64,000 nt of DNA from Okibacterium fritillariae (GTDB taxonomy: Bacteria; Actinomycetota; Actinomycetes; Actinomycetales; Microbacteriaceae): NCBI RefSeq assembly GCF_900167575.1, contig NZ_FUZP01000001.1, forward strand, positions 1,798,001 to 1,862,000. Direction: 5' to 3'. The notes beneath the pieces are model-generated. The model made no database searches. It was not told the DNA's origin and saw only the letters and a list, made by a program, of their open reading frames with translations. Of the stretch, positions 35,824 through 43,893 are shown in pieces. Numbering within the stretch: position 1 is the first letter of the stretch; each line of letters starts with the position of its first letter. Position numbers and translations under genes: made by a program.

Positions 35824-36210
35824 CTAGTGGAAGCTGTCCCCGCACGCGCAGCTGCCCTGGGCGTTGGGGTTGTCGATCGTGAAGCCCTGCTTCTGGATGG
35901 TGTCCTCGAAATCGATCGAAGCGCCATCGAGGTAGGGCACGCTCATCTTGTCGACGATGACCTCGACGCCGTCGAAGTCGACCGTTGCATCGCCGTCGAG
36001 CATGCGCTCGTCGAAGTAGAGCTGGTAGATGAGGCCCGAGCATCCGCCCGGCTGCACGGCGACGCGCAGACGCAGGTCGTCGCGGCCTTCCTGCTCGAGC
36101 AGGTTGCGCACCTTCTGGGCCGCACCGTCGGACAGCCCGACGCCGTGGGCGGGGGCAGTGGTCTCTGCGGGAGCGGCGGTGGTCGCCACCGGTGACATCG
36201 TGTCTGTCAT
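35824..36210 (-). CDS. erpA: A-type iron-sulfur cluster insertion protein
   Basis: 128 residues. A Thr/Ala-rich leader of about 22 residues precedes the HesB/IscA domain with VQPGGCSGLIYQLYFDE (C57) and the C-terminal CAC motif (C121, C123 in GSCACGDSF), the three cluster-ligand cysteines. It carries Fe-S clusters to apo-proteins. The proximity to the oxidase/bc operons (which need a Rieske cluster) is a common actinobacterial arrangement. Confidence 0.93.
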   Translation of the reverse strand: MTDTMSPVATTAAPAETTAPAHGVGLSDGAAQKVRNLLEQEGRDDLRLRVAVQPGGCSGLIYQLYFDERMLDGDATVDFDGVEVIVDKMSVPYLDGASIDFEDTIQKQGFTIDNPNAQGSCACGDSFH

Positions 36211-36309
36211 GACTCTCCTTGGGGTTTCGGGGCCCGATTGCCGGCTACAGAAGCGGCAGTCGAAGCTGTTAGATCAAGTCTAAGCTCTGCAACCGGCAAT
36301 CGGCTCGGT

Positions 36310-37734
36310 TCATTCCCCGCTGGTCTGAGCGTTCATGCGTCCGAGCAGCAGCGCCTCGGCCAGCAGCGACTTCTCGAAGACGCCGAGGTGCAGAGACTCG
36401 TTGGGGCTGTGTGCGCGCGAGTCGGGGTCTTCGACACCCGTCACGAGGATCTCGGCGTTCGGGAATTCGCGCACGAGGTCGGCGATGAAGGGGATGGAGC
36501 CACCGATGCCGAGCTCGACGGGCTCGACGCCCCAGGCATCCGCCATGGCCTGTTTGGCGGCGCGCACCGATTCGCCCGAGGTGTCGACGAGGAACGGGTT
36601 GCCGAGTTCGAACTTGGCGAGCGAGATGTGCGCGCCGAAGGGCGCGTGTGCGCGCAGGTGGGCTTCGACGGCCTGCAGCGCGTCTTCGGCGTTCTGGCCG
36701 GGGGCGATGCGGATGCTGAGCACGACCGAGGTGGTCGGTGCGAGCGTGTTCGACGCGGCATCGGTGGAGGGGGCGTCGATGCCGGTGACGGTGATCGAGG
36801 GCTGGCCCCAGATGCGGCTCAGGATGCTGCCGCGGCCGATCGGCGTGACACCCTCGAGGATTCCGGCTTCCTGACGCAACTGCTCTTCGTCGTAGTCGGG
36901 GGTTTCACCGTCGTAGGTGGTCAGGCCGTCGACGGCCACCGAGCCATCCTCGTTCCACAGGGTGGAGAGCAGGCGGATGGTGGCGAGCATCGAGTCGGGC
37001 ACCGCTCCCCCGAACATGCCGGAATGCGAGGCGTGCGCGAGCGTGGAGACCGTGAGCGTGAACTTGACGTTTCCGCGCAGACCCACTGTCAGGGCGGGCG
37101 TCTCGGTGTCCCAGTTGTTGGAGTCGGCGACGACGATGGTGTCGGCCTGCAGGGCTTCGCGGTTGTCGACGAGGAAGTTCGAGAAAGACAGCGAACCCGA
37201 CTCTTCTTCACCTTCGACGAAGAGGGCGATACCGAGATCGAGGTCGGCGCCCACGGCATCCGTCAACGCGCGGATGGCACCGATGTGCGCCATGACGCCG
37301 GCCTTGTCGTCCGCAGCACCGCGGCCGTAGAGGCGGTCGCCCTTGACAGTCGGCTCGAAGGGAGGGGTGTCCCAGTCGGCGGCGTTTCCGGGGGGCTGCA
37401 CGTCGTGGTGGGCATAAAGCAGGATGGTGGGGCGGCCGTTCTTCGCGGCGCGCTTCGCGAGCACGGCGGGGCGGCCGAGCGTCTCGGTGTCCTCGATGGC
37501 CGCGCGCTTGATCTCGACCGTGTCGAAGATGCCGGTTCCGCGTGCGAGCTCGGCGACGGCCTCGGCGCTCTTGACCACGTTCTCGGGGTCGAAGGAGTTC
37601 CACGAGACACTCGGGAGGCGGACGAGCTGCGACAGATCGGCGATGGTCGAGGGAAGCCGGTCACGGACGGCCTGCCGGATCGCGGCATCCGTTCCGGACA
37701 ATGAGCTGGATGAATTCTCCTGGGTTTCGGTCAT
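36310..37734 (-). CDS. M20 family dipeptidase
   Basis: 474 residues from the ATG at 37734 (MTETQENSSSSL). Zinc-dependent peptidase: first metal His in LLYAHHDVQPPG, bridging Asp in YGRGAADDKAGVMAH, catalytic Glu pair in LFVEGEEESGSLSF, and a lid/dimerisation domain between about 210 and 360. Related to carnosinase-type dipeptidases (PepV/CndP). It is cytoplasmic, has no signal peptide, and is 99 bp upstream of erpA. Divergent from the DUF3043 gene by 38 bp. Confidence 0.92.
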   Translation of the reverse strand: MTETQENSSSSLSGTDAAIRQAVRDRLPSTIADLSQLVRLPSVSWNSFDPENVVKSAEAVAELARGTGIFDTVEIKRAAIEDTETLGRPAVLAKRAAKNGRPTILLYAHHDVQPPGNAADWDTPPFEPTVKGDRLYGRGAADDKAGVMAHIGAIRALTDAVGADLDLGIALFVEGEEESGSLSFSNFLVDNREALQADTIVVADSNNWDTETPALTVGLRGNVKFTLTVSTLAHASHSGMFGGAVPDSMLATIRLLSTLWNEDGSVAVDGLTTYDGETPDYDEEQLRQEAGILEGVTPIGRGSILSRIWGQPSITVTGIDAPSTDAASNTLAPTTSVVLSIRIAPGQNAEDALQAVEAHLRAHAPFGAHISLAKFELGNPFLVDTSGESVRAAKQAMADAWGVEPVELGIGGSIPFIADLVREFPNAEILVTGVEDPDSRAHSPNESLHLGVFEKSLLAEALLLGRMNAQTSGE

Positions 37735-37772
37735 ACAGGTAATCTTAAGAGCAACCGATCCGAGGACCCCAC

Positions 37773-38381
37773 GTGACCAAGCACACCGAAACCCGAAACG
37801 CGGCCGAGACATCGGCTCATATCGAGACCGCTGAAGAGACCCAGGCTCGCATCAACGCCGGCAAGGGACGCCCGACGCCGACTCGTAAAGAGCGCGAAGC
37901 CGCCAACAAGCGCCCGCTGGTGCCGAACGACCGCAAAGAAGCGACCCGTCAGGCCCGCGCCCAGCTGTCCGTCGAGCGCGAGCGCGCCCGCATCGGTCTG
38001 GCCGCCGGCGAAGACCGTTACCTGCCGGTGCGCGACAAGGGCCCGCAGAAGCGTTGGGTGCGCGACTATGTCGACGCCCGCTTCAGCATCGGCGAGTTCC
38101 TCATCCCCCTCATGTTCGTCGTCATCGTTCTGACGTTCTTCCCCGACCCGGCCGTTCAGCTCTACGGCATGCTCGCGCTGTGGCTCTTCTTCGCCCTGGC
38201 CGTAATCGACTCGTTCTTCCTGGCCTACCGCGTGAAGCGCAAACTGGGCGAGAAGTTCGGCGTCGACAACGTCGAGCGTGGCGTGCGTTGGTATGCCGCC
38301 ATCCGGGCCCTGCAGCTGCGCGCCCTGCGCCTGCCGAAGCCGCAGGTGAAGCGCGGTCAGTTCCCCGACAAGGTCAAGTAG
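37773..38381 (+). CDS. DUF3043 membrane protein
   Basis: 202 residues from a GTG. A long charged N-terminus (about 1-100) contains GKGRPTPTRKEREAANKRPL, the signature of DUF3043, followed by two membrane helices (about 107-126 and 130-150) and a basic C-terminus. The family is restricted to actinobacteria and has no known function. A + strand terminator follows. Confidence 0.92.
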   Translation: MTKHTETRNAAETSAHIETAEETQARINAGKGRPTPTRKEREAANKRPLVPNDRKEATRQARAQLSVERERARIGLAAGEDRYLPVRDKGPQKRWVRDYVDARFSIGEFLIPLMFVVIVLTFFPDPAVQLYGMLALWLFFALAVIDSFFLAYRVKRKLGEKFGVDNVERGVRWYAAIRALQLRALRLPKPQVKRGQFPDKVK

Positions 38382-38419
38382 GTCGGGAGCCCGGCGCCAC
38401 CGGGCGCCGCAGAATTCGA

Positions 38420-38445
38420 GCCGTCGACGAGCAATCGTCGGCGGC
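38420..38445 (+). terminator. Terminator of the DUF3043 gene
   Basis: An 11-bp stem with one G-T type mismatch (GCCGTCGACGA / TCGTCGGCGGC) and a GCAA tetraloop is followed by TTTCTGCGTT. It starts 38 bases after the stop codon. Confidence 0.75.
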
Positions 38446-38590
38446 TTTCTGCGTTGTGCGCCGGCCAGCCAGATCGAATCGCGAGAGGCGGGGCGCGTTC
38501 GACCATGCTCGGGTCGAGCCAGGTCACTGAGAACCGAGATCGCGCTGAACCGTGCTTGATCACCGTGAGGTCGAGTTACATCGCGCAGTC

Positions 38591-38664
38591 GCGCGAGGCC
38601 GCGGTTGGCCACGCACGGATCGGTCTACGCCGCGGAGGAGCGCAGGCGCGCGAGGCCGCGGTTG
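38591..38664. repeat. Direct repeat of the pyrD 3' end (17 bp, 57 bp apart)
   Basis: GCGCGAGGCCGCGGTTG occurs inside pyrD (38648-38664, encoding NRGLAR near the C-terminus) and again just beyond the pyrD stop (38591-38607). Read in the right frame on the minus strand the outer copy also encodes NRGLARLR, so it looks like a remnant of a duplicated gene end. The rest of the 243-bp gap 38382-38624 shows only the DUF3043 terminator. Confidence 0.75.
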
Positions 38665-39662
38665 ATCTGGCGTGCCCACAGCGGGCCGCGGTAGAGGAAC
38701 GCCGTGTAGCCCTGCACGAGGGTGGCGCCGGCGGCGAGGCGGGCCGCGACATCCTCGGCCGTGTCTACTCCTCCGACTGAGATGACGCACAGGTCGGCGG
38801 GCACGACGCCGCGGATGATGCGGAGCACCGCGAGAGAGCGTGCGGCGACCGGGGCTCCGGAGAGGCCGCCCGCGCCCGCCTCGGCGACGAGGGACGGCTT
38901 CGATCGAAGGCCCTCGCGAGAGATGGTCGTGTTGGTGGCGATGATGCCGTCGAGGCCCAGCCGCACCACGAGTTCGGAGATGCGCACGACCTCGTCGTCG
39001 GCCAGATCGGGAGCGATCTTCACGAGGAGCGGCGTGCGACCCGCGGCCGCCTTTACCGCTGCGAGCAGGGGCGCCAACTTGTCGAGCTCTTGGAGGCCGC
39101 GCAGGCCCGGAGTGTTGGGGGAACTGACATTGACCACGAGGTAATCAGCGATCGGCGCCAGGACGGCCGTGCTCGTCAGGTAGTCGTCGATGGCGCGATC
39201 AACGTCGACCACGCGGCTCTTGCCGATGTTGATGCCGAGCACCGCGCGGCCCGAACGGCCACGTTCGCGGCCGAGGCGGCGCGCGGCGGCCTGCGCTCCC
39301 CCGTTGTTGAACCCCATGCGGTTGATGAGCGCTTTGTCGTCGACCAGGCGGAACAGGCGCGGCTTCGGGTTGCCCGGCTGCGCGTGCGCCGTGAGCGTGC
39401 CCACCTCGACGTGGCCGAAGCCCAGGGCGCTGAGGCCGGCGAACATGGTGCCGTCTTTGTCGAAACCAGCGGCGATGCCGAAGGGCGTCGGGAAGGTCAT
39501 GCCGAGTGTGTGCACGCTGAGGTCGCCGGTGGGCGCCGTGTAGCGCTTGACCGCGGTCGCCGCACCGAGCGCCGGGATGGCCCGGATGACGAGCGCGGCC
39601 ATGTGGTGCGCGCGTTCGGGCTCGAACTTCGACAGGACGTGGTCGAACAGCAGGCGATACAT
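38625..39662 (-). CDS. pyrD: Dihydroorotate dehydrogenase, class 2 (quinone-dependent)
   Basis: 345 residues from the ATG at 39662 (MYRLLFDHVLSKFEPERAHH), with the N-terminal helix typical of membrane-associated class 2 enzymes. FMN and substrate motifs: GIAAGFDKDG, INRMGFNNGG, the catalytic Ser in VNVSSPNTPGLR, and VISVGGVDTAEDV near the end. It oxidises dihydroorotate to orotate, passing electrons to menaquinone. It is 103 bp downstream of nrdR on the same strand. Confidence 0.95.
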   Translation of the reverse strand: MYRLLFDHVLSKFEPERAHHMAALVIRAIPALGAATAVKRYTAPTGDLSVHTLGMTFPTPFGIAAGFDKDGTMFAGLSALGFGHVEVGTLTAHAQPGNPKPRLFRLVDDKALINRMGFNNGGAQAAARRLGRERGRSGRAVLGINIGKSRVVDVDRAIDDYLTSTAVLAPIADYLVVNVSSPNTPGLRGLQELDKLAPLLAAVKAAAGRTPLLVKIAPDLADDEVVRISELVVRLGLDGIIATNTTISREGLRSKPSLVAEAGAGGLSGAPVAARSLAVLRIIRGVVPADLCVISVGGVDTAEDVAARLAAGATLVQGYTAFLYRGPLWARQINRGLARLRSSAA

Positions 39663-39765
39663 GGGGTGCTCCAGCGGTCGGGTGTCGGGACGAACCAGCT
39701 GTGGCCCACCCAGGAGGTCGGGGATGTTCGGGGTGTCAGGTGTATCGGGTTTGTGGGTGCGGCGA

Positions 39766-40251
39766 TCAGGCTTCGGTGGTGGCGGATGCCGGGTCGTGCC
39801 CGGCCTCATGCTCGGCACGCAGCTGCCCGATCGCCGCGTCGAAGTCTTCGAGCGAATCGAACGCTTGATACACGCTCGCGAAACGCAGATAGGCAACCTC
39901 GTCGAGCTCGCGGAGCGGCGTGAGGATGGACAGACCGATCTCGTTGGCCTCGATCTGGGACGCGCCGGTCTGCCGGATGCTCTCCTCCACCTTCTGCGCG
40001 AGCAGGGCGAGATCGGAGTCGGTCACCGGGCGACCCTGGCAGGCTTTGCGCACGCCGCTGACGACCTTCTCACGGCTGAACGGCTCGACGACGCCGCTGC
40101 GCTTGATGACGTTGAGGCTCGACGTCTCGGTGGTGCTGAAGCGCCGGCCGCACTCGGGGCACTGACGGCGGCGGCGGATCGACAGACCGTCGTCGCTCGT
40201 GCGCGAGTCGATGACACGGGAATCGGGGTGGCGACAGAAGGGGCAATACAT
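39766..40251 (-). CDS. nrdR: Ribonucleotide reductase regulator NrdR
   Basis: 161 residues from the ATG at 40251; an upstream in-frame start overlaps hisD and is not conserved. A zinc ribbon ([17 protein letters not shown] ... [15 protein letters not shown]) is followed by an ATP-cone (about 46-136). NrdR represses nrd genes in response to ATP/dATP. The start lies 8 bp after the hisD stop, so they are co-transcribed. The C-terminal tail is variable. Confidence 0.96.
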   Translation of the reverse strand: MYCPFCRHPDSRVIDSRTSDDGLSIRRRRQCPECGRRFSTTETSSLNVIKRSGVVEPFSREKVVSGVRKACQGRPVTDSDLALLAQKVEESIRQTGASQIEANEIGLSILTPLRELDEVAYLRFASVYQAFDSLEDFDAAIGQLRAEHEAGHDPASATTEA

Positions 40252-40258
40252 GGTGTTG

Positions 40259-41635
40259 TCAGGATACCGGCTCGGCGGGCGCGGGGATCTGGTCGGACGA
40301 GCCTGTGGAGGATGCGGCATCCGAGGTGCCTGTGGAGAAGCGTTGTGACACCGCGTCGCCGTGGGCGGGCAGGGCTTCGGCCCGGGACAGGGCCACGATG
40401 CGGTCGGAGACATCCTGAAGCGCCGCGCGGTCGTACTCGACGATCTGCTGCGGCCGCAGGAACGTGTAGGCGCCGAGGGCCGACGAGAAGCGGGCCTGAC
40501 CGCCCGTGGGGAGGACGTGGTTCGAACCCGCCATGTAGTCGCCGAGGCTCACGGGCGAGGATGCTCCGAGGAAGACGACGCCCGCGTCGGTGATGCGCGC
40601 GAGCACATCGTCGTCGCGCCGGGTCTGGATCTCGAGGTGCTCGGGAGCGTAGATGTTGCTGAACTCGGCCGCACGATCGAGGTCGTCGACCAAAACGATG
40701 GCCGATTGCGGGCCGGACAGCGCCTCGGCCACGCGCGCGCCGTGACGCGTCGACTGCTGCAACTTCTCGAGCGAGGCTTCGACCGCGTGAGCGAAGGCTT
40801 CTGAATCGGTGACGAGGAGCGACGCCGCAGCCTCGTCGTGCTCGGCCTGGCTGATGAGGTCGGACGCGACGAAATCGGGGTCGGCGCTCTCGTCGGCGAT
40901 CACGAGGATCTCGGTCGTGCCCGCCTCGGCGTCGATGCCGACCTGTCCGCGCACGAGGCGCTTGGCGGCCGCGACGAAGATGTTGCCGGGGCCCGTGACG
41001 ACGTCGACACGCTCGAGTCCGACATCCGGGACACCATAGGCGAAGGCGCCAATTGCGCTCGCACCACCGATGGCGTAGACCTCGTCGATGTCGAGGAGGC
41101 GCGCGGCGGCGAGGATGGTGGGGTGCACGTTGCCGCCGAACTCGCGCTGAGCCGGCGAGGCGAGGGCGATCGAACGCACGCCGGCGACCTGCGCGGGGAC
41201 GACGTTCATGATCACGCTCGAGGGGTAGACGGCCTTGCCGCCGGGCACGTAGAGGCCGACGCGCCCCACGGGCTGCCAGCGCTGCACGATGCGCGCGCCG
41301 GGCGCTATCTCGGTGGTCTGCTGCGGCGGAACCTGAGCCGCGGTGCCGACGCGAACGCGTCGGATGGTCTCTTCGAGGGCGGCGCGCACGGCCGGGTCGA
41401 GGCCCTCGAGCGCGGCTTCGAGATCGGCTGCCGGCACCCGGAAGGAAGCGGGTGCTCCCCCGTCGAATCGCTCGGCGTGACGCGTGAGCGCGGCGGCCCC
41501 TTCGGCACGGACCTCGGCGATCAGGGCGGCCGCGGCGTCTTGGGCGACCGAGACGTCGACGACGGGGCGCGGGATGAGGTGCTCGAGCTCCGAGGGTGTC
41601 AAAGAGCGGCCGCGGAGATCGATTGTGTTCACCAT
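40259..41635 (-). CDS. hisD: Histidinol dehydrogenase
   Basis: 458 residues from the ATG at 41635 ([17 protein letters not shown]). NAD+-dependent Zn enzyme for the last two steps of histidine synthesis. Seen: [37 protein letters not shown], the zinc-ligand Gln/His of [11 protein letters not shown] and the C-terminal [16 protein letters not shown] variable Ser/Thr/Pro tail of about 25 residues is added at the end. No other his genes are in the window. A hairpin precedes it. Confidence 0.96.
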   Translation of the reverse strand: MVNTIDLRGRSLTPSELEHLIPRPVVDVSVAQDAAAALIAEVRAEGAAALTRHAERFDGGAPASFRVPAADLEAALEGLDPAVRAALEETIRRVRVGTAAQVPPQQTTEIAPGARIVQRWQPVGRVGLYVPGGKAVYPSSVIMNVVPAQVAGVRSIALASPAQREFGGNVHPTILAAARLLDIDEVYAIGGASAIGAFAYGVPDVGLERVDVVTGPGNIFVAAAKRLVRGQVGIDAEAGTTEILVIADESADPDFVASDLISQAEHDEAAASLLVTDSEAFAHAVEASLEKLQQSTRHGARVAEALSGPQSAIVLVDDLDRAAEFSNIYAPEHLEIQTRRDDDVLARITDAGVVFLGASSPVSLGDYMAGSNHVLPTGGQARFSSALGAYTFLRPQQIVEYDRAALQDVSDRIVALSRAEALPAHGDAVSQRFSTGTSDAASSTGSSDQIPAPAEPVS

Positions 41636-41676
41636 AGGAACGACTTTACCGGGGTTGACTCGGTCCGAAGATACGA

Positions 41677-41709
41677 CGAAGGGAGCAAGCCCGAGGCCCG
41701 CTCCCTTCG
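41677..41709 (-). terminator. Terminator between the repeat-rich membrane protein gene and hisD
   Basis: Ten-base perfect arms CGAAGGGAGC/GCTCCCTTCG with a 13-base loop, 43 bases after the upstream gene's stop. On the minus strand TCGTATCTTCG follows, with little T richness. It separates hisD from the gene upstream. Confidence 0.7.
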
Positions 41710-41752
41710 TTTCCGTGCTGAGGCGGTCGACGTTGGCGACCACCCGTCCGGA

Positions 41753-43810
41753 CTAGCCTCGCGTCAGGTTCTCGAGGTCGCGCAACACGCCCACGCGTCC
41801 GTCGTCGTGACGGATCACGAGTTCCGTGCCGCGGTCGACGACCGCGAGGGCCCACGCCGACGGGCCGATCTCGAAGACCGTCACGCCCGTGTGCTCGTCG
41901 TAGACGGGACGCGGAACGGGCGAGTAGACCCAGAACGGCTGCGTCGAGACGGCGGCCGGCGGCTCGACCTCGCTCTCGTGCTCGGAGACGTGACGCAGGG
42001 CGGAGACGGGCGTCGGGTCGGCCGCGGGGATCGCGTCGTCCGGGTCGTCGTCATCGTCCTGCGGGTCGGTCGAACGAGGCGACGAGCCGAAGTCGACGTT
42101 CGGCGCGAACGACGGGATGTCGGAACGCAGGACCGTCTCGGTCGCCGCTTCACTCGGAGCGTCGGCAGCGGCTTCGCTCGGAGCGTCAACGACAGCGTCG
42201 CTCGGAGCGTCGGTGGCGGACTCGGCGGTGTCTGCGGGCGCGTCGGCACCGAACGGGCCTGCCGAGGTCGGCGCAGCGATGGGCGAATCGATCGACCCCT
42301 GCGTGTTCTCAGAGGGCTGTTCGAAATCGGTGCTCGTCCGTTCAGCCGACTCGTCGTGTGCGGCGTCTTCGCGAGACGGCGTCGTGCGCACGTCATCCGA
42401 GTCCTCGAGGCCGAGGCTCTCGAAGGCCGTCGGCGCGGATTCGGGAGCGGCGTTGTCGAGCACGGGCGACTGGGGGCCAGCAGCGGAGTCGTCGGCCGCC
42501 CATTCGCGTGCGGCTCCGCCGTCGCCGGCAGCCAGCGGGGAATCCGATGATGCGTCGCCCTGGCGGGCGTACCCGAACTGGCTGGTGGGCTGGTCGTCTG
42601 CAGAGGGTGGAGCGAAGGAACCCGCGGCGTAGGAGGACGTCGCGTCGGCGCCGTTCTGGTCGGCACCGTTTTGGCCGGCACCGTTCTGGCCGGCACCGTT
42701 CTGGCTGGCACCGAACTGGCCGCCCGCGAATTGGCCCGTCTGGTTCTGACCGCCACCGTTGTAGCCGCCGCCGAAACCGGCGCCGTACCGGCCCGTTTCA
42801 CCCTGGCCGGGGTTCTGCGGTGCCTGAGCGTTCCAGCCGTTGGCCGGGTAGGCGCCCGTGTTGCCCTGGGCACCGGGAGCGGCATACTGCTGGCCGTGGG
42901 GGCCGGGCTGGCCCTGCTGACCGGCCTGACCCTGCTGACCGGGGAAGGCGTTGCTCTTCTCCGGCTTGGGTCGAGCGGCCAGGGCAGCAGCGGGGCGCGC
43001 GGTCGGATGCGCGGGCGACTCGCCGCGGTCGGCGAAGTCGGCCTTGAACGGCGGGATGATGCTGCCGAGTGTGGTGACGACGAGCAGGGCGAGGCTCACG
43101 AGGAAGCCCAGGATGACGCCCGCGCCGACCGAGAAGCCCGCGCCGAACGGCGAGATCGCCGCGCTGGCGGTGCCCACGATGATGAGCAGGCCGAGGTAGA
43201 AGGAGCCCGTGACGATGACGGACACCGAAGCGAACTGGTCGACCGACAGCGAACCGACGCGCAGCTTCGTGCGGAGCGACGGCACCAGGCGGCGCAGGGT
43301 GATGAGCACGGCCGAGGCGAGCACGAGCAGCAGACCGGGGATCACGAGCCAGGTGAACGGAGCCCACACGGAGTAGTAGTCGATGAACCCGCCCGAGATG
43401 ATGGGCAGGAAGGATGCGACGAGGAGCAGCACCGTGAGGCCCAGAACGATGATCTCGCGCAGCGTGAAGGGGCCGACGCCGAACGCCAGACCCTGATCAT
43501 TGGTGCGTTTCTTCGGCGCCTTCGGCGTGTCGTTCTTCTGCGGTGCCGCGAACGGCCCCGTGGCCTGCGCGCCATAGGGCTGGCCCGGAGCCGTGCCGTA
43601 GGGCTGTGCCGGAGCGGCGCCCTGAGGCTGCTGCCCACCGTACTGACCGGTGCCGAACTGACCGGAGCCGTTCTGGCCCGAGCCGTACTGACCCGAGCCA
43701 TACTGACCGGTGCCGTACTGGCCCGCGGCGGGCTGGGGTGCGCCCGGTGCGCCCTGGTGCGGCGACGGCGGAGGCCCCCACTGGTCGTTGCGCGGAGTGG
43801 AATCCGTCAT
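41753..43810 (-). CDS. Repeat-rich integral membrane protein, unknown function
   Basis: 685 residues. The N-terminus (about 1-100) is Gly/Gln/Tyr/Pro-rich with six units of a five-residue repeat (YGTGQ/YGSGQ/NGSGQ type). Four membrane helices follow at about 118-140, 150-170, 190-220 and 225-255. A long disordered region (about 270-620) includes NGAGQ repeats and acidic Ser/Thr/Ala-rich segments with APSEAA-like units. The last 60 residues form a compact conserved-looking domain (FWVYSPVPRPVYDEHTG, GPSAWALAVVDRGTELVIRH). I do not recognise a named family. Such proteins occur in Microbacteriaceae, but no role is known to me. Lies 83 bp downstream of dnaE. Confidence 0.75.
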   Translation of the reverse strand: MTDSTPRNDQWGPPPSPHQGAPGAPQPAAGQYGTGQYGSGQYGSGQNGSGQFGTGQYGGQQPQGAAPAQPYGTAPGQPYGAQATGPFAAPQKNDTPKAPKKRTNDQGLAFGVGPFTLREIIVLGLTVLLLVASFLPIISGGFIDYYSVWAPFTWLVIPGLLLVLASAVLITLRRLVPSLRTKLRVGSLSVDQFASVSVIVTGSFYLGLLIIVGTASAAISPFGAGFSVGAGVILGFLVSLALLVVTTLGSIIPPFKADFADRGESPAHPTARPAAALAARPKPEKSNAFPGQQGQAGQQGQPGPHGQQYAAPGAQGNTGAYPANGWNAQAPQNPGQGETGRYGAGFGGGYNGGGQNQTGQFAGGQFGASQNGAGQNGAGQNGADQNGADATSSYAAGSFAPPSADDQPTSQFGYARQGDASSDSPLAAGDGGAAREWAADDSAAGPQSPVLDNAAPESAPTAFESLGLEDSDDVRTTPSREDAAHDESAERTSTDFEQPSENTQGSIDSPIAAPTSAGPFGADAPADTAESATDAPSDAVVDAPSEAAADAPSEAATETVLRSDIPSFAPNVDFGSSPRSTDPQDDDDDPDDAIPAADPTPVSALRHVSEHESEVEPPAAVSTQPFWVYSPVPRPVYDEHTGVTVFEIGPSAWALAVVDRGTELVIRHDDGRVGVLRDLENLTRG
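42653..42712. repeat. 15-bp in-frame repeat (NGAGQ units)
   Basis: Four adjacent 15-bp units (42653, 42668, 42683, 42698) with one or two substitutions each encode NGAGQ/NGADQ in the disordered region of the membrane protein. Confidence 0.92.
43641..43730. repeat. 15-bp in-frame repeat (YGTGQ/YGSGQ units)
   Basis: Six adjacent 15-bp units encode the Gly-Gln-Tyr-rich N-terminus of the same protein. Units differ by a few bases, so it is older or under selection compared with the 6-bp arrays. Confidence 0.92.
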
Positions 43811-43893
43811 TGTTGCTCCTTCTGTGGGAGTGGGTGGGGCCGGCCGGCATGGCCGTCGGACGAGCGAGTCGCCCGGGGAAGGTCAGCGTGATC

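Noticed and set aside
37731-38612. 293-codon minus-strand frame opposite DUF3043
   Set aside because: Only its first residues (NRGLARLR) resemble a protein, and that is the duplicated pyrD end; the rest is antisense to DUF3043.
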